The notes under the pieces are model-generated. The model did not search any database and had not been told where the DNA came from. It saw only the letters and a program-made list of their open reading frames with translations. Shown in pieces: positions 44,007 to 52,671 of a stretch of 64,000 nt of DNA; position 1 is the first letter of the stretch; every line of letters starts with the position of its first letter. The position numbers were made by a program, and so were the translations under genes. Source of the stretch: Ornithinimicrobium cavernae (GTDB lineage: Bacteria > Actinomycetota > Actinomycetes > Actinomycetales > Dermatophilaceae); contig NZ_QDDJ01000006.1 of NCBI RefSeq assembly GCF_003121625.1, positions 230,847-294,846 of the forward strand, written 5' to 3'.

Positions 44007-45646
44007 TCCGGTTCGAGGACGTCACCGTCACCTATGTCGGCGCGGAGCGCCCCGCGCTGCGGGACGTCGACCTCGAGCTGCCCGAGGGCGAGCTGACGCT
44101 GGTCGTCGGCCGCACCGGCGCCGGCAAGTCGACGCTGCTGCGCGCGATCAACGGGCTGGTGCCGCACTTCACCGGGGGCCATCTCGAGGGACGCGTGACC
44201 GTCGACGGGCTGGACACCCGCGACCACCCGCCGCGCGAGCTGGCGCACGTCGTCGGGATGGTCGGGCAGGACCCGCTGGCCGGCTTCGTCACGGACACGG
44301 TGGAGGAGGAGCTGGCCTACGGGATGGAGCAGCTCGCCGTGCCGCCCGAGGTCATGCGCAAACGTGTCGAGGAGACGCTGGACCTGCTCGGCATCGCCGA
44401 GCTCCGGCGCCGCCCCCTCCGCACGCTCTCGGGTGGCCAGCAGCAGCGGGTGGCCATCGGCGCCGTGCTCACGATGGGGCCGCGCGTGCTGGTCCTGGAC
44501 GAGCCGACCTCGGCCCTGGACCCGACCGCCGCCGAGGACGCCCTCGCCGCGATCACCCGCCTGGTCCATGACCTGGGGATCACCGCGGTCGTCGCCGAGC
44601 ACCGGATGGAGCGGGTCGTGCAGTATGCCGACCGCGTCGTCCTCCTCCCCGGCGACGGAGTGGTGGTCTCGGGTCCGCCGGCCGAGGTGCTCGCGATCTC
44701 TCCCGTCGCACCGCCCGTGGTGGAGCTGGGGCGGGTCGCTGGCTGGTCACCCCTGCCCCTGTCGGTGCGCGACGCCCGCCGGCTGGCCGGTCCCCTGCGC
44801 GAGTCCCTCCGCCTCGCCGGTGCACCTGGCGCACCGTCGCCCGACCCCCTCCGACCGGGCGCGCCGCCCCGGGAGGTGGCGCTCGAGGCCCGCAAGGTCG
44901 TCGTCCGCTATGGGGACGTGCTCGCCGTACGGGGGGTCGACCTGACGCTGGAGCGCGGCACCGTGACCGCCCTGATGGGACGCAACGGCTCGGGTAAGTC
45001 CTCCCTGCTGTGGGCGCTGCAGGGCTCCGGTCCGCGCCACGCGGGCACCGTTGCGGTCCAGGGCCAGGATCCCGGCACGGTGCCCGCGAAGGTTGCCCGC
45101 GAGCTCGTGGGCCTGGTGCCGCAGTCGGCGTCCGACCTGCTGTACCTGGAGACCGTGGACGCCGAGTGCGCGGCCGCGGACCAGGAGTCCGGTCGCGAGG
45201 CGGGCGCGGCGCGGGCGCTGCTGGACCGGATCGCCCCCGGCATCGCCGGCGACCGGCACCCCCGAGACCTGTCGGAGGGGCAGCGCCTCAGCCTCGTGCT
45301 GGCCGTGCAGCTGGTCGCTGCGCCGGACGTGCTGATGCTGGACGAGCCGACGCGCGGCCTGGACTACGGCGCCAAGGACGAGCTGGCGCGGATCGTCGGC
45401 GAGCTCGCGGCCGCGGGCAGGGCCGTCGTGGTGGCCACGCACGACGTGGAGTTCGTCGCCCACGTGGCCGAGCGGGTCGTCGTCATGGCCGAGGGCGAGA
45501 TCGTCGCCGACGGTGACGCCGCCGAGGTGATCGGTGCGTCGCCGATGTTCGCGCCACAGGTGGCCAAGGTCCTCGGCCCTCCCTGGCTGACGGTGAGCCA
45601 GGTGGTCGAGGCGCGCCTCGGCATACTCACCGGGGGTGCCCGATGA
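44003..45646 (+). CDS. ECF transporter double ATPase (EcfA-EcfA' fusion)
   Basis: The 547-residue protein holds two ABC ATPase domains. The first has Walker A GRTGAGKST (~33-41), signature LSGGQQQ and Walker B VLVLDEPTSALD. The second (from about 290) has GRNGSGKSS, a less standard signature LSEGQRL and Walker B VLMLDEPTRGLD. The switch His is present in the second (ATHDVEF) and replaced in the first by AEHRMER, which still has His. Both sites look able to bind ATP. Together they power the EcfT/EcfS complex. GTG 44003 overlaps the EcfT stop by four bases. Confidence 0.95.
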   Translation: MIRFEDVTVTYVGAERPALRDVDLELPEGELTLVVGRTGAGKSTLLRAINGLVPHFTGGHLEGRVTVDGLDTRDHPPRELAHVVGMVGQDPLAGFVTDTVEEELAYGMEQLAVPPEVMRKRVEETLDLLGIAELRRRPLRTLSGGQQQRVAIGAVLTMGPRVLVLDEPTSALDPTAAEDALAAITRLVHDLGITAVVAEHRMERVVQYADRVVLLPGDGVVVSGPPAEVLAISPVAPPVVELGRVAGWSPLPLSVRDARRLAGPLRESLRLAGAPGAPSPDPLRPGAPPREVALEARKVVVRYGDVLAVRGVDLTLERGTVTALMGRNGSGKSSLLWALQGSGPRHAGTVAVQGQDPGTVPAKVARELVGLVPQSASDLLYLETVDAECAAADQESGREAGAARALLDRIAPGIAGDRHPRDLSEGQRLSLVLAVQLVAAPDVLMLDEPTRGLDYGAKDELARIVGELAAAGRAVVVATHDVEFVAHVAERVVVMAEGEIVADGDAAEVIGASPMFAPQVAKVLGPPWLTVSQVVEARLGILTGGAR

Positions 45647-46647
45647 GCGCCTCGTCGCTGCGCGTCCCGAGCGCCACCGGCAGGAACGCGCGCGTTGCCG
45701 CGGTCCGGATCGGTCCCCGGTCCGCGCTCGCGATCACGCTGGTGTCGGTGATCGGGTTGGCCATGTTCCTGTGGCCGCTGTTCATCAGCGCCGAGCCGAC
45801 CCTGGTGCAGCACACCGTGGACGCGCCCTTCGTCTTCATGGCGATCCTGCCCGCCCTGGTGCTGATCGTCCTCGCCGAGATCAGCGAGGGCGGCATGGAC
45901 GCCAAGGCCCTGGCGATGCTCGGGGTGCTCTCCGCCGTCACGGCCGCACTGCGCCCGTTGGGGGCGGGCACGGCCGGCATCGAGGTCGTCTTCTTCATCA
46001 TGGTGCTGGCGGGGCGGGTCTTCGGGCCGGGTTTCGGCTTCGTGCTGGGGTGCACCTCGATGTTCGCCTCCGCGCTGCTCACCGCCGGTGTCGGGCCGTG
46101 GCTGCCGTTCCAGATGCTGACCTCGGCGTGGATCGGGCTCTTCGCGGGCCTGCTGCCGCGGCGGGTGAGCGGGCGCTGGGAGATCGCGATGCTCGCGGTC
46201 TATGGCGTGGTCGCCGCCTATGTCTTCGGCGCCCTGATGAACATGTGGTTCTGGCCGTTCGTGACCGGTGTGCAGGTGTCGGGTGTCGAGGGGGCCCTGG
46301 GCTATGAGCCCGGCGCGCCGGTCCTGGAGAACCTGCACCGGTTCCTGGTGTTCACCCTCTTCACCTCGACGCTCGGCTGGGACACCGGGCGGGCCGTGAC
46401 GAACGCGGTCCTGATCGTGCTCATCGGCCCCGCCCTCCTCGCGACGCTGCGGCGGGCGAGTCGGCGGGCGTCGTTCGGGGTGAGAGGCACCTTCGGGACA
46501 CGTGACACTGGTGGCGCGTGGCGCACCAATCGACACACTGGTGCACGAGGGGACACCAACCGACTCACTGGGGCGCCAGCAGGCACCAATCGACACACTG
46601 GTGCCCCTGGGGACACCAGTGTCACGTCTCCGAGCCAAGGCCTCTGA
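45643..46647 (+). CDS. ECF transporter substrate-binding component (EcfS), probable cobalamin
   Basis: The 334-residue protein has about six membrane helices from residue 28 to 275, with GGMDAKALAMLGVLSAVTAALRP, GRVFGPGFGFVLGCTSMFASALLTAGVGPWLPFQML and a late SAWIGLFAGLLPRR, as in the ECF S-component superfamily. ATG 45643 overlaps the ATPase stop by four bases (ATGA). The riboswitch at the operon head points to cobalamin or a precursor. Residues from about 285 to the end are encoded by an intergenic-type hairpin array and look like low-complexity read-through, with TNRHTGA repeated; the functional protein probably ends before. Confidence 0.88.
   Translation: MSASSLRVPSATGRNARVAAVRIGPRSALAITLVSVIGLAMFLWPLFISAEPTLVQHTVDAPFVFMAILPALVLIVLAEISEGGMDAKALAMLGVLSAVTAALRPLGAGTAGIEVVFFIMVLAGRVFGPGFGFVLGCTSMFASALLTAGVGPWLPFQMLTSAWIGLFAGLLPRRVSGRWEIAMLAVYGVVAAYVFGALMNMWFWPFVTGVQVSGVEGALGYEPGAPVLENLHRFLVFTLFTSTLGWDTGRAVTNAVLIVLIGPALLATLRRASRRASFGVRGTFGTRDTGGAWRTNRHTGARGDTNRLTGAPAGTNRHTGAPGDTSVTSPSQGL
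46502..46625. repeat. Hairpin array overlapping the EcfS 3' end
   Basis: A perfect 12-bp inverted repeat, GTGACACTGGTG (46502-46513) and CACCAGTGTCAC (46614-46625), encloses three units built on CACCAATCGACACACTGGTG. Two of them fold as GCACCA/TGGTGC and GGCACCA/TGGTGCC hairpins. It lies between the EcfS membrane part and the 3' end of the convergent hydrolase. Confidence 0.85.
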
Positions 46648-46669
46648 CTGGGCCTCGTCGATGCGTTGG

Positions 46670-47545
46670 TCAGCCCTCCTCGCCGAGCACCTCACGCAGC
46701 CGCACCGCGAACGCACCGGCCTGGCCGGGCCACGGCCCGTCCTCCGCGCTGAAGCCGCCGTGGTGGCTCGGGAAGACCGTGGGTTCCTGACCCAGCAGCT
46801 CTGCCGTGTGCCGAGCCATCCGTCCGGTGAGCATCCCCAGGGACTCCTCACCGACGGCGATCAGCACCCGAGTCGGTGCCGCGCCGATCACCTGGGGATC
46901 CGGGCGGAACTCACCGACCTCGTCGGACCGGGCGGACAGCAGCGGGTCGTCGCGGGCACCGTCGTCCTCGGTCGGCATCCCGAACTGCGCCGGGTCCGGT
47001 GGGGGTTGGGCGAAGTAGTCGTCGGTGAACTCCCCCTGCCACATGGTCATCGCGACGAAGGCGGCCATGCCGTGGCCCCAGCCCTTGGCCTGATAGAGCG
47101 CCTGCACCTCGTCCGAGGCCCGCTGGGCCGCCGCCGCGTCGGGGAGCACGAAGTTGAGGGGCGGCTCGTGCGCCACCAGAGTCCTCACGTCGTCCGGGTG
47201 GGCCGTGACGAGGGCGAGCGCGGTGATCGCACCACCGCTGCTGGCGAACAGGTCGACCGGTCCCGCACCGAGCTCCTGGATCACGGCGTGGAGGTCGCCA
47301 GCCTGGACGGTTGCTGACTGGGTGACCAGCCCGTCCGTACGGATGCTGCGGCCCAGTCCGCGGGGGTCGTAGGTCACGACCGTGCGCTCGGGGAAGTGGG
47401 ACGCGAGGGCGTAGAAGCCGCTGGCCTCCATCGGCTGACCCACCATCATCAGCGGTGGCGATCCGTCAGTCGTGGGGAGCAGCCCGTGCACGTCATAGGT
47501 GATCTCGGCGCCATCGGTCTGCAGGGTCCTGGTGTCCATTCCCAT
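46670..47545 (-). CDS. Alpha/beta hydrolase
   Basis: The 291-residue protein has a fold pattern with PPLMMVGQPMEASGFYAL (oxyanion region), TYDPRGLGRS, the nucleophile elbow DLFASSGGAITAL (Ser in ASSGG rather than GxSxG) and a C-terminal HHGGF with the catalytic His. Substrate is unknown; many relatives act on small esters. The start may be the second Met (47539). It is divergent from the sigma-factor gene and converges on the EcfS gene. Confidence 0.82.
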   Translation of the reverse strand: MGMDTRTLQTDGAEITYDVHGLLPTTDGSPPLMMVGQPMEASGFYALASHFPERTVVTYDPRGLGRSIRTDGLVTQSATVQAGDLHAVIQELGAGPVDLFASSGGAITALALVTAHPDDVRTLVAHEPPLNFVLPDAAAAQRASDEVQALYQAKGWGHGMAAFVAMTMWQGEFTDDYFAQPPPDPAQFGMPTEDDGARDDPLLSARSDEVGEFRPDPQVIGAAPTRVLIAVGEESLGMLTGRMARHTAELLGQEPTVFPSHHGGFSAEDGPWPGQAGAFAVRLREVLGEEG

Positions 47546-47560
47546 GTCGACACGTTTCAG

Positions 47561-47579
47561 CCACCGATCTCATCGGTGG
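47561..47579. promoter_or_regulatory. Hairpin CCACCGAT-CTC-ATCGGTGG between divergent genes
   Basis: A perfect 8-bp inverted repeat with a 3-base centre lies 16 bases before the hydrolase start, in the region shared with the sigma-factor gene. It may be an operator or a leader hairpin. The DNA to its right (47590-47680) is G/T-rich and repetitive, with TGTGGGTCGG occurring three times in slightly different forms. Confidence 0.45.
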
Positions 47580-47690
47580 CGTCGGGCCTGCGTGCACTCG
47601 GTGTGTGGCTGTGGGTCGGGTATGGGTGTGCTCGGTGCGGCTGTGGGTCGGCTGCCGGTGCGCTCGGTCAGGATGGGGAGGGAACCTTTC

Positions 47691-48209
47691 GTGCTGCTGG
47701 CGGGTGTGAGTCATATGGGACTGGAGTCCGACGTCGGGCTGGCCGACTACTACCCGCTGGCCTTCCGGCGTCTCGTTGGCACGCTGCGGGTGATGGGCGT
47801 GCCCGGGCCGGATGCGGCCGAGATCGCTCAGGAGGCGTTCGTCCGGCTGATCCCGCGGTGGGACCGGGTCCGCACCTACGAGAGCCCGGACGGGTGGCTG
47901 CGCACCGTCGCCTGGCGGATCTGGCTCAACCGTCGTCGCGGGGACCGGCGCCTCACCGTCATGGAGGAGCCGCCGGAGCCGCCGCCGCCCGAGCACGTCA
48001 GCCGGGCAGACCGGCTCACCCTGCTCGCGGCGCTGGAGGACCTGCCGCAGGGCCACCGCGAGGTCGTGGTCCTGCACTACCTGCACGACCTGCCCGTCGG
48101 ACGCATCGCCACCGAGCTCGGCATCGCCGAGGGCACGGTCAAGTCCCGCCTCTCCCGGGCCAGGTCCGCCCTGGCCACCGCCCTCACCCTGGAGGTCGAC
48201 GATGTCTGA
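47691..48209 (+). CDS. ECF-type RNA polymerase sigma factor (SigE/SAM-like)
   Basis: The 172-residue protein has sigma region 2 (LAFRRLVGTLRVMGVPGPDAAEIAQEAFVRLI...VAWRIWLNRRR) and region 4 (ALEDLPQGHREVVVLHYLHDLPVGRIATELGIAEGTVKSRLSRAR split by the turn), and no regions 1 or 3, as in ECF sigma factors. GTG 47691 is preferred because GGGGAGGGA lies just upstream; later ATG 47715 is possible. The next gene overlaps by eight bases and codes for a membrane protein that is probably its anti-sigma factor. Confidence 0.92.
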   Translation: MLLAGVSHMGLESDVGLADYYPLAFRRLVGTLRVMGVPGPDAAEIAQEAFVRLIPRWDRVRTYESPDGWLRTVAWRIWLNRRRGDRRLTVMEEPPEPPPPEHVSRADRLTLLAALEDLPQGHREVVVLHYLHDLPVGRIATELGIAEGTVKSRLSRARSALATALTLEVDDV

Positions 48210-49224
48210 GCGCGACCACACCGACACCCTGATCGCCACGCTCCTGCGGGACGAGGCGGAGCGGGCGAGTGACGGCATACGACCCCCGAAACTCGTCGAG
48301 CTGCAGATCCGCGCGGGTGGACGCCGTCGTCGTCGGACCCTCCTCGGGCTGGGCGCTCTGGCCGCCGCGGCCGCCGTGGCAGCCGTGGTCTGGGTGAACC
48401 TTCCCTCTGCCGGCGACCCGTTCGTGGCGCCGGCCGACGGGCCGATCGCGGACACCTTCGAGGTGCCGACGTACGCGTGGGACGAGGGTGGCGGCGACGA
48501 CGCGCTGGTCGCCGGGTCGCTGGCGTTCACCGATGCCGGCTGCCCGCTCCTGGTCTTCGGCGAGAGCGCCACCGCCCTGTTCCTGCCGAACGCCACGGGA
48601 GTGACCTACGACAACGGGGTGCGCGGCGTCGTGGACGCCCGGGGTCGGGTCTATGCGACCGAGGGACAGACGATGGAGTATGCGGGGGGCTGGCAGGAGC
48701 CGATGACCGGCGAGTTCGCGGCCAGCTGGGAGGCGTTGTGCGGTGCCACCCCGGCGCGCGACGCCGCCTACGTCAACGACGTCGCCGCCCACGAGCCCCT
48801 CACCGAGGCACCGCCGCTGCCGGCAGCGGACCAGCCGACCGCGCCCACCACGAGGGAGGAGGCCGGCTGGTTCGACGTGCCGACCTTTGCCTTCGGCGGT
48901 GAGGCGTGGCCGACGAGCGAGGAGGCCCTGTTCGAGGGCACCGTGGAGTTCACCGAGGAGGGCTGCCCCGTCGCCGACGGACCGTCCGGCAGGACCGGGC
49001 TCGTCTTTCCCAACGCCGAGGGCTTCGACAACCCGGACGCCGAGGAACCCCGGATGGTCTACGCCTACTTCGAGGGCGGCACGTCCGGGGTGATCGCCAT
49101 CGAGGGCGAGCCGGGCTCGTGGGGCGGTGGTTACCGCGAGCCGGACCACGAGTTCTGGACCGGCGTCTGCCAGGGCGAGCCCGTGGACAGGGTCTTCATC
49201 GTCCAGGACAGCCCGTTCGAGTGA
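48202..49224 (+). CDS. Single-pass membrane protein, candidate anti-sigma factor with two outer domains
   Basis: The 340-residue protein has a ~50-residue cytoplasmic part (SERDHTDTLIATLLRDEAERA...), one membrane helix (TLLGLGALAAAAAVAAVVWV, ~48-68) and two related outer domains, about 90-190 and 225-335. Both domains share 'DVPTFAF/EVPTYAWDEGG', 'FTxxGCP' and 'AxxWExLCGA/HEFWTGVCQG', each with two Cys. The gene overlaps the sigma gene by eight bases, the usual arrangement for sigma/anti-sigma pairs. No zinc HxxxCxxC motif is present, so binding to the sigma factor would need another fold. Confidence 0.7.
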   Translation: MSERDHTDTLIATLLRDEAERASDGIRPPKLVELQIRAGGRRRRRTLLGLGALAAAAAVAAVVWVNLPSAGDPFVAPADGPIADTFEVPTYAWDEGGGDDALVAGSLAFTDAGCPLLVFGESATALFLPNATGVTYDNGVRGVVDARGRVYATEGQTMEYAGGWQEPMTGEFAASWEALCGATPARDAAYVNDVAAHEPLTEAPPLPAADQPTAPTTREEAGWFDVPTFAFGGEAWPTSEEALFEGTVEFTEEGCPVADGPSGRTGLVFPNAEGFDNPDAEEPRMVYAYFEGGTSGVIAIEGEPGSWGGGYREPDHEFWTGVCQGEPVDRVFIVQDSPFE

Positions 49225-49238
49225 CCGGGCGCCTTCGT

Positions 49239-49285
49239 GAGTGAGTCTCGCACCCCTCTGGGGGTGTGAAAGTCACTCGCGAGAC
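49239..49285. terminator. Compound hairpin between convergent genes
   Basis: CACCCC/GGGGTG (49251-49266) forms the inner stem and GTCTCG/CGAGAC plus AGTGA/TCACT form outer arms (49239-49285). It follows the anti-sigma-like gene and faces the end of the aminotransferase gene, so it likely terminates both. Confidence 0.55.
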
Positions 49286-49345
49286 GGGCGCGGGCGGGCG
49301 AGAAGGACGTGGGCCGCGTGCGACTCTCAGCTCGCAGTAAACGAG

Positions 49346-50506
49346 TCAGGCCCGCAGCAGGCCCGAGGCGTCGAGCCGGTCCAGCGCCTCGCCGATCTCC
49401 TCGGTGCCGCCGGCGAAGCTCAGGCGCATCCACTGGTGGCCACGCGCGGTGTCGAAGTCCACGCCAGGGGTCAGCGCGACGCCGGTCGCGGCCAGCACGT
49501 CCTGGCACCACTGCACCGAGTCCTCGGTGAGGTGCGAGATGTCGCACCAGGCGTAGAACGCGCCGTCCGGCGGGGCGAACGATCCCAGTCCCAGCTCCGG
49601 CAGGCGACGCAGCAGCAGGTCCCGGTTCACGGCATACCGCGCGACGTGCCCCTCCAGCTCGGCCCGCGCCTCGGACCCGAAGGCGGCCAGCGCGGCATAC
49701 TGCGTGATCGCCGGCGGGCAGATGTTCAGGTTCTGGGTCAGCACCTCCATCGGCCGGCGCAGCCACTCCGGCACGATCACCCACCCCAGGCGCCAGCCCG
49801 TCATCGAGAAGTACTTGCTGACCGAGCCGACCACGACCGACGCGCGGCTGGTCTGCCAGGCGCTCGCGACCGGGCGGCCGTAGGTCACGCCGTGGTAGAT
49901 CTCGTCGCTGACCAGCAGGCACCCGACCTGCTCGCACCAGCGCGCGATCGCGGCCAGCTCCTCAGGGTCGATGACCGTGCCGGTGGGGTTGGCGGGGCTG
50001 GCGACGATCAGCCCCTTCGGCGGCTCCGGCAGCGCCTCGAGCATCGCCAGGGTGGGCTGGTACCGGGTCTCCGGGCCGCAGTCGAGCTCGAGCACCTCAC
50101 ACCCGAGCGCGGCCAGGGTGTTGCGGTAGGCCGGGTAGCCGGGCCGCGTCATCGCCACGGTGTCGCCGGGTTCGAACGCCGCCAGGAAGAGCGTCGAGAA
50201 CGCGCCGGAGCTGCCGGTCATCACGACGACGTCGGCGGGGGAGACCTCGACGCCGTACCAGTCGCGGTGGTGGGCGGCGATGGCCTCGCGCAGCGGCAGT
50301 ATGCCGGTCGCCTCGGTGTAGCCGAGGACCTCACCTTCCAGGGCGGTCACCGCCGCGTCCCGCACCGCCCGGGGTGCCGGGGTGGACGGCTGCCCGGCGC
50401 AGAGGAAGATCGCGTCACCGTGGGTGCGCTGCCGCTCGGCGGCGGCACCGAGCACCTCCATGACATGGAACGGCTCGACGTTGCTGCGGGAGGAGGGGGC
50501 GAACAT
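49346..50506 (-). CDS. Class I/II PLP aminotransferase
   Basis: The 386-residue enzyme has the standard order: CAGQPSTPAPRAV, LGYTEATGILPLREAIA, TGSSGAFSTLFLA, RPGYPAYRN, SPANPTGTVI, VSDEIYHGVTYG, the PLP lysine in VGSVSKYFSMTGWRLGW and the C-terminal HQWMRLSFAGG with the carboxylate Arg. It belongs to the aspartate/tyrosine-type group; amino donor unknown. It is transcribed after upp with a 42-base gap and may be its operon partner. Confidence 0.88.
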   Translation of the reverse strand: MFAPSSRSNVEPFHVMEVLGAAAERQRTHGDAIFLCAGQPSTPAPRAVRDAAVTALEGEVLGYTEATGILPLREAIAAHHRDWYGVEVSPADVVVMTGSSGAFSTLFLAAFEPGDTVAMTRPGYPAYRNTLAALGCEVLELDCGPETRYQPTLAMLEALPEPPKGLIVASPANPTGTVIDPEELAAIARWCEQVGCLLVSDEIYHGVTYGRPVASAWQTSRASVVVGSVSKYFSMTGWRLGWVIVPEWLRRPMEVLTQNLNICPPAITQYAALAAFGSEARAELEGHVARYAVNRDLLLRRLPELGLGSFAPPDGAFYAWCDISHLTEDSVQWCQDVLAATGVALTPGVDFDTARGHQWMRLSFAGGTEEIGEALDRLDASGLLRA

Positions 50507-50548
50507 GCAGGCAACCTATCCGGCCGACCCGGCTGGACGGCATACGGG

Positions 50549-51187
50549 CTAGATCACGCCGTAGAGCCGGTCCCCGGCGTCGCCCAGGCCGGGCACGATG
50601 TAGCCCTGCTCGTTGAGGCGCTCGTCGATGGCACCGGTGACCAGGGTGACCGGCGCGCTGATGCCCTCCAGGTCCTTCTCCAGCCGCGCGATGCCCTCGG
50701 GTGCGCTGAGCAGCGTGGTTGCGGTGATGTCGTCGGCGCCGAGGTCCACGAGGTAGTGGATCGCCGCGGCGAGGGTGCCGCCGGTCGCCAGCATCGGGTC
50801 CAGGACGTAGCACTGGCGCTTGTCGAGGTCGTCGGGCAGCCGGTGGGCGTAGGTGTGCGCCTCCAGGGTCTCCTCGTTGCGCACCAGCCCGAGGAAGCCG
50901 ACCTCGGCCGTGGGCAGCATCCGCATCATGCCGTCGAGCATGCCCAGCCCGGCGCGCAGGATCGGCACCACCAGGGGCTTGGGGGAGGACAGGTGGATGC
51001 CGGTCGTCGGCGACACCGGCGTCTCGATGTCGAACGGGGTGACCCGCACGTCGCGGGTGGCCTCGTAGGCCAGCAGCGTCACCAGCTCGTCGGTCAGCCG
51101 GCGGAACGTCGGGGTGTCCGTCCGCTTGTCCCGCAGGTAGGTGAGCTTGTGGGCGATCAGCGGGTGGTCGGCTACGTGGACGCGCAT
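50549..51187 (-). CDS. upp: Uracil phosphoribosyltransferase
   Basis: The 212-residue enzyme makes UMP from uracil and PRPP. Motifs are [14 protein letters not shown], the PRPP loop [16 protein letters not shown], and the uracil-binding [18 protein letters not shown] at the C-terminus. ATG 51187 gives the standard N-terminus [20 protein letters not shown]; the frame is open further but without family similarity. It is divergent from the alpha/beta hydrolase gene. Confidence 0.97.
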   Translation of the reverse strand: MRVHVADHPLIAHKLTYLRDKRTDTPTFRRLTDELVTLLAYEATRDVRVTPFDIETPVSPTTGIHLSSPKPLVVPILRAGLGMLDGMMRMLPTAEVGFLGLVRNEETLEAHTYAHRLPDDLDKRQCYVLDPMLATGGTLAAAIHYLVDLGADDITATTLLSAPEGIARLEKDLEGISAPVTLVTGAIDERLNEQGYIVPGLGDAGDRLYGVI

Positions 51188-51342
51188 ACAGGCGAACCTA
51201 CCTGTTGCGGTCGGTCGTGACGACCTTCGCGTGGGGCCGCTCAGTTCGGGCGCCGCGGCAGGTCGGTAGGGGTGCGCCGCAAAAGTGTGCGCGCCGGCCG
51301 CGCAACCTGGCAGGCTGGGACCGGTTCGACGAGGAGGACACC

Positions 51343-52182
51343 ATGACCGCACCGATGGAGACCGGCTTCGCCCCGGTCAACGGGCTGGAGATGTACTACG
51401 AGCTGCACGGCTCAGGGACCGGGACGCCGCTGCTCCTGCTGCACGGTGGGCTGTTCAACATCGACCTGCAGTTCGGGCCGCTGCTGCCGGGGCTGAGCGA
51501 GGGCCGCCGCGTCATCGCCACCGACTTCCAGGGGCACGGCCGGACCAACGACGCCGACCGGCCCCTGTCGACCGCCGGGCTGACCTCTGACGTGGTCGCG
51601 CTGCTGGCGCACCTGGAGGTGGACCAGGTGGACGTCTTCGGCTACAGCGTCGGGGGCGCGGTCGCCCTGCAGCTGGCGATCGAGCACCCGGAGCTGGTCC
51701 GGCGGGCGATCTTCTCGTCCGTCTCGTTCGATCCCTCGGGCGACCGCGGCGGCAACGAGGAGGCGGTGGCCGAGATGACGGTCGACATGATCGCGGGGAC
51801 GCCGATGGAGGCCGACTACAACGCCAAGTCACCGCACCCGGAGAAGCTGCAGACGCTGCTCGACAAGCTCGGGGGATACGGCAAGGGTGCCGGCGGGTGG
51901 TCGGAGGAGGCGATCCGGGGCATCGCGGCGCCGACCCTCATCACGGTCGGTGACTGCGACATGGTCCGGCTCGGCCACGCGGTCCGTTTCCTGCAGCTGC
52001 GCGGCGGCGACGTCAACGGCGACTTCGAGGGTGTGCCGGCGTCCCAGCTGGCGGTGCTCCCGGGGACCACCCACTTCTCCGGCCTGGCGAACCCCTCGCT
52101 GGTGCTCGAGATCGTGCGACCCTTCCTCGACGCTCCCGACCGGGAGGTCCCGGACACCGGAGACCCGGAGTCGGCCACGTGA
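51343..52182 (+). CDS. Alpha/beta hydrolase
   Basis: The 279-residue protein has [15 protein letters not shown] (oxyanion hole), [16 protein letters not shown], the nucleophile elbow [11 protein letters not shown] (GYSVGG), a cap region, [13 protein letters not shown] with the acid and PGTTHFSG with the catalytic His. Relatives act on small esters, lactones or haloperoxide reactions; the substrate is unknown. ATG 51343 has GAGGAGG upstream. The stop overlaps the tadA GTG by four bases. Confidence 0.9.
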   Translation: MTAPMETGFAPVNGLEMYYELHGSGTGTPLLLLHGGLFNIDLQFGPLLPGLSEGRRVIATDFQGHGRTNDADRPLSTAGLTSDVVALLAHLEVDQVDVFGYSVGGAVALQLAIEHPELVRRAIFSSVSFDPSGDRGGNEEAVAEMTVDMIAGTPMEADYNAKSPHPEKLQTLLDKLGGYGKGAGGWSEEAIRGIAAPTLITVGDCDMVRLGHAVRFLQLRGGDVNGDFEGVPASQLAVLPGTTHFSGLANPSLVLEIVRPFLDAPDREVPDTGDPESAT

Positions 52183-52661
52183 GTCCCGGGCGGGCCTGGG
52201 GGGACGGGGAGTATGCCGCGTGGATGCGTCAGGCCCTCGACCTCGCCGCCGGTGCCGAGCAGGACGGCGATGTGCCGATCGGCGCGCTGGTCATCTCACC
52301 GGAGGGCGCGGTCCTGGGGCGCGGGTTCAACGTCCGCGAGGTGCTGCACGACCCCACCGGCCACGCGGAGGTGGTCGCGCTGAGGGAGGCCGGCGCGGCC
52401 CTCGGGGCGTGGCGCCTGGAGGGGTGCACGCTGGTCGTGACGCTGGAGCCGTGCGCGATGTGCGCCGGCGCCTCGGTGCTCGCCCGGGTCGCGCGGATCG
52501 TGTTCGGTGCCTGGGACCCCAAGGCCGGGGCGTGCGGCTCGGTGTGGGACCTCCCCCGCGACCGCAGGGCCCTGCACCGGCCCGAGGTGGTCGGCGGCGT
52601 GCTCGAGGCGGAGTGCGCCGCGGCCCTCGTCGATTTCTTCGGCCCGCACCGACTCGGGTAA
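52179..52661 (+). CDS. tadA: tRNA-specific adenosine deaminase
   Basis: The 160-residue enzyme deaminates A34 of tRNA-Arg(ACG) to inosine. The zinc site is complete: TGHAEVVAL (His 62, Glu 64) and LEPCAMCAGA (Cys 92, Cys 95). DVPIGALVI and FGAWDPKAGACGS are typical of TadA. GTG 52179 overlaps the hydrolase stop (GTGA). Its substrate tRNA is encoded at 15.7 kb in this window, and tRNA-Ser(CGA) follows 10 bases after its stop. Confidence 0.94.
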   Translation: MSPGRAWGDGEYAAWMRQALDLAAGAEQDGDVPIGALVISPEGAVLGRGFNVREVLHDPTGHAEVVALREAGAALGAWRLEGCTLVVTLEPCAMCAGASVLARVARIVFGAWDPKAGACGSVWDLPRDRRALHRPEVVGGVLEAECAAALVDFFGPHRLG

Positions 52662-52671
52662 CCTGCCACGC

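Noticed and set aside
47680..47712. GGAACC...GTC as an autoregulated ECF promoter of the sigma gene
   Set aside because: GGAACC lies inside the probable ribosome site and start region, so a promoter here would begin transcription within the gene.
49241..51220. Long plus-strand open frame across the aminotransferase and upp genes
   Set aside because: Both genes on the other strand have complete family motifs; this frame is their antisense shadow.
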